Shown here piece by piece: positions 46,203-59,010 of a stretch of DNA of 64,000 nt. The translations under genes were made by a program, and so were the position numbers. Below the pieces are notes generated by a model. That model ran no database searches, was not told where the DNA came from, and was given only the letters and a program-made list of their open reading frames with translations. Each line of letters starts with the position of its first letter. Position 1 is the stretch's first letter. The stretch comes from Linum tenue. Taxonomy: Eukaryota > Streptophyta > Magnoliopsida > Malpighiales > Linaceae. The stretch spans positions 25,207,633-25,271,632 of the forward strand of contig CAMGYJ010000009.1 in the NCBI GenBank assembly GCA_946122785.1. Direction: 5' to 3'.

Positions 46203-46805
46203 ATGGCTGAATTCCAGCTGTGTATGGAGAGTCTAGACTCTCTCTGGTTCTTCAATAACGTCCTCTCCTCCTCTCCAGTTCCCACCACAAATCCAATCGC
46301 ATCACCAGAATCAGAAGAAGAAGATTCCCACGAATTAGAAGAACAAAGCAATCAAATTGCAGTAATCCAGAGCTCTGGCGTCATTGAACACGGGGCAGAT
46401 TCCAACTTGATCCCCAATTCCCCTGAAGAAGAAATTGAGCTCCCTGTGGCTCCGGTGGTGACGGAGAAGGGAGGAGGAGGAAGCAGGGTAGGGGAGATAG
46501 TATTCGAGTCGAAGCCGGAATCACCATTGGAGAGGAGGAAGCGTATGGCGAGGAGATCACGGAGCAAGCGCAAGATATTGCTGCTGGAGCTCGACCTCTG
46601 TTTCGATGACCTCAATCTTTTATCTCCCAGCAGCTATGGCGGCGGTGGCAGGGGAGGCGGCGGCAGCAGCAGCTTTGGGCGATCGTACGGGATAATGGTG
46701 AGTCAACGGGAGGATCGGAGCGAGATTCCTTCGTTGAACGATTCGCTGGCGATGAAACGGCATCTCAAGTCTTGGGCTCAAGCGGTGGCCTGCACCGTTA
46801 AGTGA
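46203..46805 (+). CDS. DUF1685-like protein, gene 2
   Basis: This is a single-exon gene of 200 residues. The N-terminal SLDSLWFFNNVL matches LYDSYWFEMEIL of gene 1 (36342), and the C-terminal MKRHLKSWAQAVACTVK matches MKDSLRLWAHSVASTVR. The middle is shorter, with an acidic Glu-rich part (about 38-50), a basic ERRKRMARRSRSKRK stretch followed by LDLCFDDLNLL, and a Gly-rich loop. Gene 1's FEELKGFMDLGFVF block is only weakly recalled by LELDLCFDDL. Function is unknown. It lies on the same strand as gene 1, about 9 kb downstream. Confidence 0.88.
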   Translation: MAEFQLCMESLDSLWFFNNVLSSSPVPTTNPIASPESEEEDSHELEEQSNQIAVIQSSGVIEHGADSNLIPNSPEEEIELPVAPVVTEKGGGGSRVGEIVFESKPESPLERRKRMARRSRSKRKILLLELDLCFDDLNLLSPSSYGGGGRGGGGSSSFGRSYGIMVSQREDRSEIPSLNDSLAMKRHLKSWAQAVACTVK

Positions 46806-49240
46806 ACGGTTAAAAGGTCTTGAATGAATCTTGATCTAACTAGAACTGGTCCTCTGAATCCTTGTTCTGATTTTCTTTTTCTCGTTTAGCAGATTTTTAG
46901 CTTAGGTTAGTTTTGCTTAACTAGCCGGAAAGAATGCGAAGTTCCTAAATTTGGTTAAACTGACCAAATGAGCTCTGTTCTTTCTTTCACCTTGTTTTGT
47001 TGCACAGTTTGTTGAATTTTCATTTGTTATTCCTCAATAATTCGTTGAGGTTTTTTCTCTATCTGGAATCACTGATTAATCTGAGTTGTTAAGATTTGGA
47101 ATGGGGTTTTTTTTTAATGATTTTGTTTGTGTTTGAAGAATCTAACCATATCATGATGTGAGACCATTCAAAAACCTGCGGTTTTCCAAAAAGAAGAGTA
47201 ATTGTTATTCAACGGTGGATGAGGAGGAAGGGGAACCCCAAGGACATTAATGGCTAACAATGGCGAGATGGATTGGATTACTAAACACGTAAATTGAAGT
47301 GTTACATCTTTCTTTCTTAGGGAGTTGCGTAAACAGAAACCAACAATTGTGTTTGGTGGAGTAATAATTAAGTTCTCCGTTGCCCAGTTTGCTTGATCCC
47401 AGGCCAAGCAAAACTTCTCCACCTTTTCAAATTTTTACAAGTTTTTGCTTCGGCTGATTGAGATGCTTTCAGTTTACATCTTTCTATTCATGGCTCATGA
47501 TCCATGATCATCTTACTGGCTCTATTAATATTGCTATTAGCTAGCATGATTGATTGAGTCACTTAGTTGATGTAGTGAGTAATGACTCATTTAGTTCGGT
47601 TTATTTGGTTATAAAGGGATACCCGAATTTGTATCAATAGAATGTACAATAACGGTATGATGATGATATAAAAACTTTACCCTCATTAATGATTTTTTTT
47701 TTTGTCAAAGAGGTCGAGAGATATTTGGTTGGCATAATAGGTTACATAGCAATCACGTCACGGTACGCTTTTTGGCACTTAATTAGGGAAATTTTGCACA
47801 AATCTGTGATTTTTGTAAGTGGGATTGGTATCCCTTTTGTTTGAGGATTGCGTACGGTATAACTTGGGTAAAAGTTTATGTAAAATTTGGGTATTTTACT
47901 ATTGGTGAACGAGATTTGGTTGGTTTGAAGAATGAAGATTGAACTATACAGAGATGTTTCGAAGCTTTGCATTGGTTGGTTGCCAAGTCTAGTGCCAAAG
48001 AAGAAGGCATGGCAATGGCAGGGAAGCCCGAATCTCAAGCTCACGAGTTTCTGTTTAGAAAGTCGTATATTATATATAGAAGTCCGGCCATGCAATTTGA
48101 TGTTGTTGAGACGTCGACGTCAACACATATAGTAATATACTATAGTTATGTCGTCGTGTAACCAAACCCACCAACTCCGATTAGGTCATAGCTACCCCGT
48201 CCACTCTCGTCAAAACCCTTTTCCAAGTTTTTCCATCTTTTTTTAGTAGGCGAGGTTAGCACACAACAAAACAAGAGTTTAGGCCAAGCCGTGATGATGC
48301 CTTTATCTTGCTACCTTCTCCAACCATTCTCATCGTCGGTGGGGTTTGCTTTTGTCTTTCATGACTTGTACTACTAGGGTCTAGGCACTAGCCTTCCGGG
48401 ATAGGTACGTAGGATACGACACCGTAGAGACGGCAGCTTCATCGCAGAAAAAGAAGGGGGGAATCAAATCAATAGATTCCTTTTTGACCGCCTCCACTGA
48501 ACTTCCGCACAAATGAAAGAATCAGTTTGGATTATTCTGTGATTTGTCAGCGAGTCATTTGCAAGTTGGTTTTTATTCGAATGCAACGTGGCGGTGGCGG
48601 GTTTGCCTAGACCATTTTCATCCATGGTTTCAAATCTTCAAATTCATACTCACCCCATATCTATATCTATGCGGGAGAAAGTTTTGCAAACCCATCCCCG
48701 TACCCGCATATTCTTCCCGTGCATTCAACATCATTAGATAGACCTAAGACTTTAGATGTAAATTTTCAATTATAACACTAAACAGACCTACTATATCAAT
48801 AAGTCAACAAATATACAATCATTCTTAATACGGTTTAAATCATATGATCCTTAAACATCTATTAATCAATAAGACAGAGTATAATATTTTTCAAATCATT
48901 AGTTTCTAACTCTGATACATCTACTAAGTAATACTTAACTAACATAATTATCTTGTTAACAAGACAAAAAAGTGAAAGAATGAAGGGAGAATTGACGTAA
49001 ATGGAATTATATTTGGATTTAAGTGGCCACTCAATTGCATTTCTACTATATATTGTCTTAAGTTACCTTCCTATCATTGATAGGTTTCAATTTGATCCAT
49101 ATATTTTCAAATATGAAGAAATATTCTTGGTGGGGTTGGTATGGAGCTGGGGCTGGGACGCTAAAATCATATCTGCCCCATACCCATCCAACTTTTTGCG
49201 GGGTTTACCTCTACCAGCCCCATACTCAGTCAATGTGGGG
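46806..49240. other. intergenic, no gene seen
   Basis: Positions 48580-48740 and 49130-49220 carry GGCGGTGGCGGG, CCCCGTACCCGC and TGCGGGG motifs, probably the ends of a degraded hAT element of the GGGT type, without a target duplication that I could confirm. Nothing coding was recognised. Confidence 0.35.
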
Positions 49241-49244
49241 AGTA

Positions 49245-49640
49245 TTTGTATGAGTTATTTGGGTTCAAATAACTCACAATGAGCTATTTGGACACAAATA
49301 ACTCGTTTGGCATCGATTTACTAAAATGAGTTATTTGGACAGTGAATTATTTACAAATATCTCAAAACGACTTATTTGAAATAACCCATTTCAGTAAATC
49401 GCTGCAAAACGAGTTATTTGAAATAACCCATAACCATGTGTTATTTTGAAATAACTTGTTTTTATCACTTTGCATTTACCAAATATCACATGTCAAATAC
49501 CACATTTGCATGGTTCAACCAAACGAGATACTTTATTTCAGTTACCACTGAAATAATACTGAAATACCACATGATAAATAAATGAATTATTTGACTCTAC
49601 AAATACCACATTGACATTTAACCCATCCAAACAACCCCAA
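49245..49640. mobile_element. MITE-like block with GAGTTATTTG palindromes
   Basis: GAGTTATTTG is repeated many times on both strands. The perfect hairpin GAGTTATTTG-GGTT-CAAATAACTC is at 49253-49276. The right end CATCCAAACAACCCC resembles MITE ends of the GTTTGGATG type. Exact borders were not determined. Confidence 0.45.
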
Positions 49641-49991
49641 AGCTTTCCACTAGAAAAGAGCAAAATTCAGGATAATTGAATATAAAGATTTCTAGGTCGG
49701 ACAAGACCGTTTTAGTGAAAATTAGTGGCGGAGCTAGAAATTAGAACACAATAACCTAAAAATCTATATTCAAAGAATTTGAACTGACGAAGATGACTAA
49801 ACCTTTATCCACTACTAAATTTTCCAGATTTATTACGAAACTTACATGATTTTGAGAATTGAGAAGACTATATCCTCCTTTGCCATCAACGTAATTCTAC
49901 ACCGGTGACGATGGAATTACAGCAACAATTCATCTCTTTTGCTAATATGGTTTGGTGACTGGTGTGAACAAAAAAATGTGGTAAAATTAAA

Positions 49992-50416
49992 CCCTTTGTT
50001 TGGATAGGCAAAAAACTCAAGAATTGAAATTCTATTTCCAATTTCAATTCCATATTTTATGTTTGGAATGATAAGAAGGTTGAGAAATGAATTCCATTTA
50101 GCCTAAGTTTTGTGAATTACAATTCCTATCAAAAGTGGTAGGAATTGGATTTGTAAAGATGGAATTAGTGGGTCTCATAATTATTTATTATTATTTTATT
50201 AATCAGCTATCACTCTACTCTCTTTCTCAATTATTCATAGTCCATTTCCCAAGATAAAACAAACATATTATATTATTAATTAAAATCAAAAGTGCAATTC
50301 ATTTCCATAGTTATAGAAATTATACCAAACACAAAAATTGGAAATAAAATTCTATAAAAATAGAAAATGAAAATGGAATTTCATTTCCATTTCTTTCGGA
50401 ATTGTATCCAAACAGG
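49992..50416. mobile_element. MITE-like element, GTTTGGAT ends
   Basis: The left CCTTTGTTTGGATAGG and the right GAATTGTATCCAAACAGG are inverted. The interior has paired GGAATTG/CAATTCC motifs (about 50040-50160 and 50290-50400). AATTAAAC occurs just left of the element and again 14 bases beyond its right end, so the target duplication is uncertain. Confidence 0.5.
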
Positions 50417-50699
50417 ATCGTTAATCAAATTAAACGCACAAGAAGAGTGTTGGCGAGCACAATATAACGACAGACCAGCTGCGTACAACGGGCTGGGCTT
50501 CATGGATAAGCCCGGTTAGCTTGCTCCCCGAAATGGGCCATGAGCAAAAGCAAATTAAGTCAGGCGCAGCGCAATCCAGCGCCGGCGGGAGAAACAAATA
50601 AGGGAGGATCCTCCGGGAGGAGAGGAAGCTAGGTCGGAGCAACGGCCCACGGAGTAGTGATACCATCATCAACCAGAGAAGATATCACCGGAGCTAGCG

Positions 50700-53049
50700 A
50701 TGACGGAGCCAAGGCGATTAAGAGGGCACAAAGACACCGCCACGTGTTGCGTAGCCTCACGCGACCGTCCTGGCATCGTAGTCACCTCCGGCGAGGTACT
50801 CCTTCTCTATCTGACTGCAGTTGAACTGAAACGACCATTCAAAACATTGAACAATTCTCTCAGTGCAAGGTTCTGATTGTTTTACGTATGTATCTACTGG
50901 TTTTACGGGAATTGATTTTTAGGATGGTCGTGTGTGTTGGTTCGATATGCGATGCAAAGAGGTTCAGTTTGTTATGGAGGTCGGGGAGCAACCAATTTCA
51001 TCATTGTCCTTCAAGCCAGGTGAATCAACAAAAGGGTTTCCCGCTAAACTTCGTTTAGTGGTTTGGGAATTCTTAAAACAAAATGTGGGTAGTTGCTTTG
51101 CAAAGTTTCAACCTTGAAGGGGATGTGCTTCAATTAAAGCGATTGTTTGGATGATTTCGCAGGAAATGAAGATATCCTCTACGTTTCCTCTGGGAATGAA
51201 GTCAAGTGTTTGGATGTGCTCATGGTAAGAATTACAAAGATATCTCGATCTATTTATTTGTTTTCCGTTTAGCCAACTGAGAGGATTAATGTTTGTTAGT
51301 GATCTCAATGTATTGCTTTGGATGGCAATGTTTTTTAATTAAAATCATCAGTTCATCCTCCAGATTGGGCTTGGTTGGGATCAGATTTGTAATCATGTGA
51401 TTTCGGATTTGGTAAGTAGATTTGATCCTCGGGGATAGTCACTAACTTCTGAAATCGTATGTTTGGTACTCTTTAAGGCTAATGACTGGAAGCCATTGAA
51501 GACTTACAACTACAACAAGGATGAGATAAATCAGGTAAACTTCTAGATCCCAGGAGAGAAGCCAAGCTTTTGCTAAAAATGGCATTCTGATTGGCATATT
51601 GTTTGAAGGTAGCTGAAGTTTTTTTGTATGCTGAGCAGATCATTGTTCGTTTATGTTATTCCCAGGTGTAAAGCTGTTTTAATTGGAAAGCTTGTGCATG
51701 ATCTGTGCAGATTGCTTGCAACTCGAGGGCTGCTTTCCTTGCTTCTACAGATGATGCCGGTGATGTTAAGGTTCTCTATTCATGCATCCCTAATTAAAGT
51801 GTATTAAGTCTTGGGTCTCTTTATAACTGGACAACTCATAACTGAGTGTTATAACTATGACAGATTATTGACATTCACCAGCATTGCCTATATAAAACAT
51901 TGAGGGCTGGCCATTCAAGTGTATCCTTCACCAATTCTTTGCTTTAAGATGTTAGATTAACTACTGGTGATTTCAAAAGCTTCTTCTCCCTTCAGACTTA
52001 ACTGTATCTTAGATCTGTAGCAGTGTGCAGTTTATTCCTTGGAGATCATGGGAAGGTACTTTAGCTGAGCTTTTATAATTGCAAATATCCTTGATTTCCT
52101 CCAATTTTCTGAAAAGTAAGAAATTTGCAACCTAGCTATTTTCATGGTTAACATAATTTATGTTGCAGTCATCACTGGAGGTCTGGACTCGAAGCTCATT
52201 ATGTGGGACTTCTCAAAAGGACGCCCAATCAAAATTGTTGATTTTGGTATCTAAAACCCTGACTCAAAGCTAAAAATTCGTTGATTTGTTTGGCAGTCAT
52301 GATGCTCTTGATTATGTAGATCAATCTCTTATTATCACATTTCTCTGACTGCAGGCTCTAACAATAGCAGTAATGCAACACAATGTCTCAATCCTGCTTT
52401 TGTTCATGCGATAGCGGTTCCAGATGTTGATATGATCGACAATGCAGGCAAGATATGCGCAGTAGCTAGGGGTGATGGTGTTGTCGATGTGATAGACATT
52501 GAATTAGAACTTGCTGCTGCTATTAGGTTGAAAAGTTCGGCGAAGGCTAAGAAAGTGTCTCAAGTAAACTCCAATAAAGAAGCCGAATCTGGCGCAAGTA
52601 GTGAAACAACGGCTAACACGAATCAAAGCACCAGGCTGCATCTGGATTACATGTTGGGGGGCCATACTGCCGCAGTATCATGTGTTGGGTTCTCATTATT
52701 TGGGGATAAGGGGAAGTTCATCGTTTCAGGAGGGAATGATAAGTCAGTGAAGCTGTGGGATTGCTCTCGACGTGATACAACTGAGCAGGATGGTGGCAGC
52801 AATAATGGCCCGCTACATCTCAGCATCAATTTGAGCAAAAAGGTGGGGGGTTTTCATTTCTGCACTTGACGTATGCACATAACTATCCATTTTTTTATTT
52901 TTCCCTTTGTGACTTGTGTCTTTGGCTATTCATTTCCTGAGCTGCTGCTTATTTGACAGGTGAATTGGCTATGTACAACTCCTACTGAATCAGAGAACCT
53001 TGTCATCTGTGACACAACGAAAGTAGTGAAGGTCTATTCCGTTACATGA
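50700..53049 (+). CDS. WD40 protein, WDR53-like
   Basis: There are ten exons: 50700-50795, 50923-51019, 51163-51224, 51478-51534, 51711-51770, 51864-51920, 52013-52055, 52169-52246, 52355-52842 and 52960-53049. All are GT-AG and in phase, giving 375 residues. WD-type repeats show as RLRGHKDTATCCVASRDRPG, DGRVCWFDMR, FLASTDDAGDVKIIDIH, LRAGHSSICSSVQFIPWRSW, VITGGLDSKLIMWDFSKGRP, LGGHTAAVSCVGFS and IVSGGNDKSVKLWDC. The arrangement and the GGLDSK.(I/V)MWDFSKGRP block match plant and animal WDR53-like proteins. The family is a beta-propeller scaffold; animal WDR53 is a candidate DDB1-CUL4 substrate receptor. The low-complexity insert at residues about 235-260 is Ser/Asn-rich. Confidence 0.9.
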
Positions 53050-53869
53050 ATCCGCATTTTGGAGTATGGCTCCATACGGATGAAGTCCTGCACCCAGTGG
53101 GAAAACAGCTTTAACCCATAGAAGATCAGAGACAGAAGTGTCCATTTATTGTGTACCACTCACATTTTTGTGAAAGTGCAGTGGTTGAAGCAGGATGCAT
53201 CTATTTGATAATACTGGGATTTTCAATTTTCCATCTGAACAGTGTTCGTTGCAGAGTAGCGCCAGTAGTTATCTTCCTCTTACTCCTTTGCTGATCCTGA
53301 TAACTTTTTGGACTCTGTCTCGACACTGTAATTTTAGCTGAATTGAGGTTTTGATTAGATTGGGAAAAGGAAAGAAAGTGCCTTCAGTGATTCATTCCTG
53401 CATTTGATAGAGAGTTACTGCCCACTATCGCATCTGAAGATGGTTCTTGATCATAGTGGAACCGTGGAAGGCATCTCATCCTGTTCTCCAAGCAAGCCCT
53501 CGACTTTCTTCCAGACCCTGATTTGGGTAATGTTAAGTGAGGGCAAATGATACCCTCCAGGTCCCGGCTTACGTGATTCAGCCCATTTATATATGGACAC
53601 TTGAACATTGGCCGAGCTAGCGTAACTGCGTAAGTGTACTGTTTCCTTACAGGCACAGGGCACTTGGGAGCAAAGCTTCTTCTGTTGAGTTAGTTAAGGA
53701 TGGGGGCTCCTCAACTAATTGAACTTTCCTTCAACTTCCCGCATAAAATTTGAAACCCTCTCTCTGCCTTTTGAGGTGGGAAAATTAGACGTTGCTTCTT
53801 ATCAATCTCATCTGTACATCTCTCTCTCTCTCTCTCTGCACAACCCACGACACCAACACTACACCCTCC

Positions 53870-53953
53870 ACCAACCATTTCACCTTCCCATGAAAGCTTC
53901 ACCATTACATCAATGCAGTCACAGTTCTTTCATTCTTGGGTTTAAATATAAAT
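53870..53953 (+). promoter_or_regulatory. CESA8 promoter: MYB46-type site and TATA box
   Basis: ACCAACC at 53870-53876 fits the secondary-wall MYB element (ACC(A/T)A(A/C)(T/C)) bound by MYB46/MYB83, known direct activators of secondary-wall CESA genes. TAAATATAAATA at about 53943-53954 is the likely TATA box. A (TC)n tract lies upstream at 53816-53837. Confidence 0.55.
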
Positions 53954-53961
53954 ACTGGATC

Positions 53962-53982
53962 ATGGCAAAACAAACTGAGTAA
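53962..53982 (+). other. possible upstream ORF of CESA8
   Basis: ATGGCAAAACAAACTGAGTA and one further A make a six-codon frame (MAKQTE) 47 bases before the CESA8 start. It counts only if transcription begins upstream of 53962. Confidence 0.3.
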
Positions 53983-54028
53983 TTGCTCGCTTGGGTTCTC
54001 TTTAGCAAAAAATAGGGGCAAAAGTAAG

Positions 54029-57000
54029 ATGATGGAACCCGGGGCTCCGGTGTGCAACACCTGTGGAGAGGCTGTTGGATTGAAGCCAAATGGGGAGCTT
54101 TTTGTGGCTTGCCATGACTGTAACTTCCCAATGTGCAGATCTTGTGTTGAGTATGAGGCAAAGGAAGGTCGGAAAGTATGCTTGAGATGTAGCTCCCCTT
54201 ATGATGGTAACCTTCATTCCATTTCTTTGAGAAGGTATCATAGTTCAAAGCTTTACACTTTCGAGCTGATTTCCTGCTAATTTGTGTTGCTCATTACCAG
54301 AGCATTTACTTGATGATGATGCTGACCAAAAGCCACCTGGTAGTAGTCAACCCACCATGGCTGCTCATCTCAGTGATCCACAGCCTAAGGTATCAGCAGC
54401 CACTGTGATTTTGCCATTATATGCATTTGGGAATGAACTGACTAACAATATTTTGTTTACTGAATTTCTGATACTGTTTCTTTTTTTACAGGATGTTGGG
54501 ATTCATGCTAGGCATGTCAGCACTGTGTCCACTATTGACAGTGAAATGAATGATGAATCTGGGAACCCTATATGGAAGAACCGCGTCGAGAGTTGGAAGG
54601 ATAAGAAGAACAACAAGAAGAAAAAGGTTGCTAAAAATAATAAGACTGAACAAGCACCAGCTGAGATTCCACACGAGCAGCAGATGGAAGACAAGCAGTA
54701 AGTAGCATTAGTACAGATATAGAACTAGTATACTTCAAAGTTATACAAGATTTCAAGCTCAATGATTAGAAAATGGCTTTATTCTGCAGGCCTGGAGATG
54801 CTTTAATGCAGCAGCCACTTTCAGAAATCGTTCCAATGTCTCGAAACAAGCTGACACCATACAGAGCTGTGATCATAATGCGATTGGTCATTCTTGGCCT
54901 TTTCTTCCACTACAGAATAATGAATCCTGTCGACAGTGCTTTTGGCCTTTGGCTAACTTCTGTCATTTGTGAGATTTGGTTTGCCTTCTCTTGGGTATTG
55001 GATCAGTTTCCTAAGTGGTCTCCTATCAACAGAGTCACATACCTCGACACCTTATCTGCAAGGTACTAAGATAACCTGAACTTTCAGAACAACCAACTCA
55101 TTAGCAATTTGTGATCCCTTCCTAGCTTAAGTAGTCTGGATTTTCACTCTCAACTCCATCATTCAATCCCAGGTTTGAAAGGCCGGGTGAACCTTGTGAG
55201 CTTGCTCCTGTGGACTTCTTTGTGAGCACAGTCGATCCATTGAAAGAACCGCCATTGATTACTGCCAACACGGTGCTTTCCATCCTGGCTTTGGACTACC
55301 CAGTGGAGAAGGTCTCCTGTTATGTATCTGATGATGGTGCTGCCATGCTCTCGTTCGAATCTCTAGCTGAAACATCTGAGTTTGCAAGGAAGTGGGTTCC
55401 GTTCTGCAAAAAGTATGAGATCGAACCAAGGGCACCTGAGTTTTATTTTTCGCAGAAGATTGATTACTTGAAAGACAAGGTTCAGCCTTCTTTTGTTAAA
55501 GAACGTAGAGCTATGAAGGTAAGTGACTTCGAAATTTCTCTGAACATATTTAACTCGTGAGCTTGTTGATCATCCCCTCAGTCATTTCGACTGTTAACAA
55601 CTGGGTATTATTTTGCAGAGGGACTATGAAGAATACAAAATTAGAGTGAATGCAATGGTAGCCAGGGCTCAGAAAACACCTGAAGAAGGTTGGACTATGC
55701 AAGATGGAACGCCCTGGCCTGGAAATAACACCAGAGACCACCCTGGAATGGTTCAGGTAGAAACTCCAAACTATTTGCTCCTCGTAGTGTCGTGCATAAG
55801 CTATAAAAGTTGAAAACTTTCAGTTTCTTAAAGGCTTCTTTTTCTCCTATCAGGTCTTCCTTGGAAACACTGGAGCTCGAGACATGGATGGCAATGAGCT
55901 CCCTCGTCTGATTTATGTCTCTAGAGAGAAAAGACCAGGCTACCAACATCACAAAAAGGCTGGTGCTGAGAATGCTCTCGTAAGTATCAAATGAGCTAGA
56001 GTTTCATGGTGAAATCTCTACATTGAAAGACTTTCAATGTTCTTCCATAGTGTTGATAGTTCATATGGCTTCACAACGCAGGTGAGAGTTTCTGCAGTTC
56101 TCACAAATGCGCCCTACATCCTCAATCTTGATTGTGACCACTATGTGAACAATAGCAAGGCAGTTAGGGAGGCAATGTGCTTCTTAATGGATCCACAAGT
56201 TGGTCGAGATGTGTGCTACGTTCAGTTCCCTCAAAGATTCGATGGTATTGACAAGAGTGATCGATATGCCAATCGCAACATTGTCTTCTTCGATGTAAGT
56301 ACAGATCAATATACCTCTTCAACAAGCAACTGTAGTCTTGCTGCACTTATTCTCTTGACAATTCTGGAATCCCATTTCTTATTTACAGGTAAACATGAAA
56401 GGACTGGATGGGATTCAAGGACCGGTTTACGTGGGAACAGGTTGTGTTTTCAATAGGCAAGCACTTTATGGATACGGACCTCCTTCGATGCCTACCTTAA
56501 CCAAGAGTTCCTCATCGTCATCGTGTTCATGGTGTGGTTGCTGCTCTTGTTGCTGCCCATCAAAGAAGAAGGCTGAGTTAGACGCAAGCGAGCTTTATAA
56601 AGATGCAAAAAGAGAGGAGCTCAATGCTGCCATATTCAATCTTCATGAGATCGACAGTAAGTAATCACAGCCGGAAACTCAAATCCAATGGTTACTTGAC
56701 GCAGAAGTAAATAACAGCAAATACTACTACTGCTGAAGTCTGGCTCTTTTTCTCGCCCTCTTCTCTCCTCTACCCTGCAGACTATGATGAGTACGAGAGA
56801 TCAATGCTGATGTCCCAGAGGAGCTTTGAGAAAACTTTTGGATTGTCGTCAGTGTTCATCGAGTCTACATTGATGGAGAATGGAGGGGTACCCGAATCAG
56901 TTAACTCGTCGACACTCATCAAGGAAGCCATTCATGTCATCAGCTGCAGCTATGAGGAAAAGACAGAGTGGGGCAAAGAGGTATGAACTCTCAACCATAT

Positions 57001-58133
57001 GCTGAACAATAGATGAAAGATGAGGATCAAAACTGGACCAAGATGCTGAATCTTAACACTTTTTCCCCGCAGATTGGCTGGATCTACGGGTCAGTGACGG
57101 AGGACATCCTAACCGGGTTCAAGATGCACTGCCGCGGATGGAGATCAATCTACTGCATGCCACCGCGGCCAGCATTCAAAGGTTCTGCACCCATCAATCT
57201 TTCTGACAGACTTCACCAGGTTCTGAGATGGGCGCTTGGCTCAGTCGAAATCTTCTTGAGCAGACATTGTCCACTCTGGTATGGCTTTGGAGGCGGCCGC
57301 CTCAGGTGGCTACAAAGACTTGCCTACATCAACACCATTGTCTACCCTTTCACTTCCCTCCCTCTAATCGCTTACTGCTTGATCCCCGCCATTTGCCTTC
57401 TCACTGGCAAATTCATCATCCCAACGGTACGAGAAAATCAGAAATCTTCGAAATTATTATAACTAGTTCTCAATTCAATGGTAAGAGAGTGATATAAGAT
57501 CCATAATTAACCTCATACCCTCGGAGGCTGATGAATTGATTGCAGCTGTCGAACCTGGCGAGCGTGCTCTTCCTGGGCCTCTTCATGTCCATCATCCTGA
57601 CCGCGGTTCTGGAGCTGCGATGGAGCGGGGTGAGCATCGAGGATCTATGGCGCAACGAGCAATTCTGGGTGATCGGAGGCGTATCCGCACATCTCTTCGC
57701 CGTATTCCAAGGCTTCCTGAAAATGCTAGCCGGAATCGACACGAACTTCACGGTCACGACCAAGGCGGCAGAGGACGCCGAGTTTGGAGAGCTCTACATG
57801 GTGAAATGGACGACGGTTCTCATCCCTCCGACGACCCTCTTGATCGTGAACATAGTCGGGGTGGTGGCAGGGTTCTCCGACGCGTTGAACAAAGGCTACG
57901 AAGCTTGGGGGCCATTGTTCGGGAAAGTGTTCTTCGCGTTCTGGGTTATACTCCATTTGTACCCGTTCTTGAAGGGTTTGATGGGGCGACAGAACAGGAC
58001 GCCGACGATTGTGGTGCTCTGGTCGGTGCTTTTGGCGTCTGTGTTCTCGCTGGTTTGGGTGAAGATCAATCCTTTTGTTAACAAGGTTGATAGCATGGAG
58101 ATTGCGGGAACCTGCATCTCAATCGACTGCTGA
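54029..58133 (+). CDS. CESA8: cellulose synthase A catalytic subunit 8 (secondary wall)
   Basis: There are twelve exons: 54029-54206, 54301-54389, 54492-54697, 54790-55062, 55173-55518, 55619-55756, 55854-55979, 56082-56294, 56389-56656, 56781-56980, 57073-57426 and 57546-58133. All are GT-AG and in phase, giving 992 residues, close to the 985 of Arabidopsis CESA8/IRX1. Order: N-terminal RING-type zinc finger (CNTCG...CLRC, 9-56); two membrane helices (about 170-230); catalytic loop with D302-D303 (SDDG), D469-C-D471, T688-E-D690 and Q728-V-L-R-W732; then six membrane helices to the end. A Ser/Cys-rich class-specific region ([17 protein letters not shown]) fits the CESA8 class, as does the MMEPGAP start. 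It polymerises UDP-glucose into cellulose at the plasma membrane in complex with CESA4 and CESA7. No lesion was seen. Confidence 0.96.
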
Positions 58134-58687
58134 GAGTGATGAGTCGATCCACCTGTAATCCTAGTGGGGAAAGGATTTGCATCCTTTGATGTTGAGAGAG
58201 ATGTTTTTTTTTTATTATTATTTTGAAAGGGAGGGATTGGGTTGGTGAAGAGTCAGATTGGAGCACATGGATTGGTGCTTGTTAGGGTGTTGCTGTAAAG
58301 AAGAAATCGAATGGTTGTGTGTTTGTATCATAGTAATGCATAATTCAAAACACAGAAGAGATTCTTGCTTTGTTGAATATAAATTTTTTCATGGTATTAA
58401 AATGTGTATTAGTCTGAAATATAAGTATTATCCAGCTGGTTTTGTTTCTAAAGATAATGAGTTCGACTGATTCTGTCTCAATAGAATACTTTGACTAATG
58501 TGTTTTTAATAGCAACTTTAGTTGTGTAATACGTAGGAATGAGAATGACAATAGGATGACTACACACGGTGGGCTTATCAATATTCTAACTCTTCTTATA
58601 TTTCTTATAGATTAGGTTTTATGTAAATTCACGTAGGTATGATTCTAAGTAGATAGACACTTGTTTGTATGTAATTAAGAATATATG
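58134..58687. other. CESA8 3' flank
   Basis: This is the 3' untranslated region and downstream AT-rich DNA. No second gene was seen. Confidence 0.4.
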
Positions 58688-58915
58688 TGTAGTATGTTTT
58701 GAATTGTATATGAAAAGACTATGTCAAAAGACTTTCAAATGAAAAATAAAGATAATAACTTGACTAATGAAAAATTATTTGAGAAATAAAGACTTGAATT
58801 ATGTAGTATGTTTTGAATTGTATATGAAAAGACTATGTCAAAAGACTTTCAAATGAAAAATAAAGATAATAACTTGACTAATGAAAAATTATTTGAGAAA
58901 TGAAGACTTGAATTA
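58688..58915. repeat. 114-bp tandem duplication
   Basis: Two near-identical units starting GTAGTATGTTTTGAATTG (about 58689 and 58803, period 114). I see only one or two differences, so the event is recent. Confidence 0.9.
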
Positions 58916-59010
58916 TGTTGTAAATTAGTCAAAATAGCATGGATAAATTTGTGTAAATATATGAGGCAATTGAGATGGAGCGGATTGATAATGGGCGGAG
59001 CAGACTAAAG

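Noticed and set aside
57536..58081. 181-codon plus-strand frame inside CESA8
   Set aside because: It lies in another frame of the last CESA8 exon, whose own frame is fully conserved.
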